The notes beneath the pieces are model-generated. The model was not told the DNA's origin, did no database searches, and worked only from the letters and a program-made list of their open reading frames with translations. Shown here one piece after another: positions 62,505 through 64,000 of a DNA stretch of 64,000 bases. Source of the stretch: Marinobacter sp. SS21 (lineage in GTDB: Bacteria; Pseudomonadota; Gammaproteobacteria; Pseudomonadales; Oleiphilaceae); the NCBI RefSeq assembly GCF_028369065.1, contig NZ_JAQNDA010000005.1:62001-126000 (forward strand). Direction: 5' to 3'. How positions within the stretch are numbered: the first letter of the stretch is position 1; each line of letters begins with the position of its first letter. The position numbers were made by a program, and so were the translations under genes.

Positions 62505-64000
62505 TGATGAACAAAAAGGACGTTCCCCTGGCGCAATTGCTCAAGTTTGGCAGCGCCTGGATCGCCTGGCTGCTGCTGGCGACCTGCATTATGGCAACCG
62601 CCGTGCTGTGGCATGTGTCGGTTCGGCTGGTGGAAGATCGTACCGAGGCACGCTTTCGTACCCAATCCCTGCAATTGAAAACCGCCATCGAGGAGCGCTT
62701 GCTCAATTACGAACAGGTCCTGGCTGGCTCGGCCGGCCTGTTTGCGGTAGCGCCTGAGATTGATCACACCGATTGGCACACTTACATCGAGAGTGTGGAG
62801 ATCGAGCGCTACTACCCGGGTCTTCAGGGGATCGGTTTTTCCGCGCGGGTGCCCAGTGACGACGTCGTCAAACATATCAATTGGGCGCGCAGCCAGGGTA
62901 TGTCCGATTATCGCATCAGCCCGCCCGGTGGTCGGAACGAATACCATCCGATCGTCTTCCTCGAACCCAGCAGCAATCAAAATCGCCGAGCCCACGGCTA
63001 CGATGCCTTCAGCGAGCCGGTACATCGCCTGGCGATGGAGCGCGCCCGAGACACCGGCGTGCCCATGGTCACCGGCAAGCTGGTGCTGGTGCAGGAAGAG
63101 GTGGCAGAGGATCAGGCGGGCTTCCTGATGTACTACCCGGTCTACCAGGGCGGCGAGGTTCCCGCCAGTTTGACCGAGCGACGCATGTTGCTACGCGGGT
63201 TTGTGTTCAGCGCCTTCCGGATGAACAACCTGGTGGACGGCATCGTGGGGCTCATCTCACCCTTTCTGGACGTCCGCATCTATGACAACGACGACATCAG
63301 TCGGGACGCCCTGATGTACGGCTCCAACCTCGGCTCCCTGGACAACGACTACAGTTTTGAGAAAACCCAGAGCATCTCTCACGGTGGCCGTACCTGGCTG
63401 CTTCAGACTCGCTCCACGCCGGCATTCGACTACCTGGCCTCGGACCCCCGGCCAACCATCGTGCTCGGTGCTGGCCTGCTAATCAGTGTATTGATGTTTG
63501 CCTTTGCCCTGGTGCTGTTGCGTTCGCGCTTGCTGGCACAAATGAGTGCGGGGCGTTATCGGGCGATCACCGAGGGCGCGGCTAACGTCACTCTGGTGCT
63601 CGACAGTCATGGCGGCCCGCTGTACGCCAGCCCCTCCTGCAAGGAAATTCTTGGCTTCGACGCGGTGCAGGTGCGAGATATGGCGCTGGAAAGCATCGTT
63701 CACGGCGATGACTGGTCGCAATTGCAGGCGGGCTTCGATGATGCCATGCGTCAACCGGGCGCCCAGATGTCGCTCGTCAGGGCACGGGTGCGCGATGCCG
63801 GGGGCGCCTGGCGGGATATGGAGGGAACCTTCACCTCGATGCTGGATGTGCCCGGGGTCAGCGGCGTGGTGCTGAGCCTGCGGGATCTGACCCAGCTCAA
63901 GGCGGCCCAGTCTGAGCTGCACCGGCTGGCGTTCTATGATCCGCTCACCGGGCTCGCCAACCGACAACTGTTCCGGGACCGGCTGACTCATGTCGTCCGG
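62505..64000 (+). CDS. Membrane signalling protein with CHASE, PAS and GGDEF domains (partial, runs off the window)
   Basis: At least 498 residues to the window edge; the gene is unfinished. The N terminus has a membrane helix (about 15-37, AWIAWLLLATCIMATAVLWHV), then a CHASE sensor domain in the periplasm (ERLLNYEQVLAGSAGLFAVAPEIDHTDWHTYIESVEIERYYPGLQGIGFSARVP), and a second helix (about 320-340, VLGAGLLISVLMFAFALVLL). A PAS domain follows (RYRAITEGAANVTLVLDSHG), then the start of a GGDEF domain (LAFYDPLTGLANRQLFRDRLT). A diguanylate cyclase, possibly with an EAL domain beyond the edge, is expected. ATG 62505 or 62508 can start. Confidence 0.9.

Overview
This is 64 kb of an ordinary-looking, fairly GC-rich chromosome from a Gammaproteobacterium. 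Gene content and order (rpsP-rimM-trmD-rplS ... xerD-dsbC-hom-thrC-recJ-prfB-lysS, ygfZ-ygfX-sdhE-nadB-rpoE-rseA-rseB-rseC-mucD, minCDE, corB-ypjD-ffh) match the Pseudomonas/Marinobacter side of the class. HopJ and DUF1244 genes beside minC, an orphan Tle-type lipase and olsBA make a Marinobacter-like marine bacterium my best guess; this is inference from gene order, not a database match. No tRNA, rRNA, CRISPR array, insertion sequence or prophage was seen.

Layout. 1-505 is a 189-bp tandem array of REP-like inverted repeats. 506-3199 is a lipoprotein/DUF2235 lipase pair that looks like a type VI secretion effector with its immunity protein. 3304-6200 holds an AraC-family regulator divergent from an acyl-CoA synthetase, with 21-bp direct repeats between them. 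A second REP-like array (107-bp period) follows. 6484-12515 has a lipoprotein hydrolase with a CRP-like site, phoH, a CBS protein, a START-domain protein and a DUF2804 protein. 12563-15119 is DUF1244-hopJ-minC-minD-minE, read leftward. 15339-18182 holds dinB, a PAP2 phosphatase and a GT4 glycosyltransferase. 18616-21832 holds a small secreted protein, an acetyl-CoA hydrolase/transferase and an FKBP isomerase. 21876-26335 has olsB-olsA (ornithine lipid) and a two-component system. 26491-30599 is the glycerol regulon glpD-glpR-glpK with three GlpR-type operators. 30644-39548 has an orphan ABC ATPase, argF, grxD, a TonB-like protein, a DUF1631 protein, a Yip1 protein, corB and ypjD. 39748-53514 is a long rightward housekeeping block from ffh to ung, including prfB with its programmed +1 frameshift. 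53535-57870 runs leftward (HDOD protein, ygfZ, ygfX, sdhE, nadB). 57995-62347 is the envelope-stress sigma operon ending in mucD. The window ends inside a CHASE-PAS-GGDEF signalling gene.

How genes work together. The most interesting link is regulatory. Two separate leftward units, glycosyltransferase-PAP2 and olsB-olsA, each carry PHO-box-like half-sites in 11-bp register upstream, read in the direction of transcription. PAP2 enzymes can make diacylglycerol, GT4 enzymes can glycosylate lipids, and OlsBA makes a phosphorus-free aminolipid. The simplest reading is a phosphate-starvation membrane-remodelling programme in which phospholipids are replaced by glycolipid and ornithine lipid. The upstream region of the neighbouring two-component system carries an unexplained array of 17-bp repeats.
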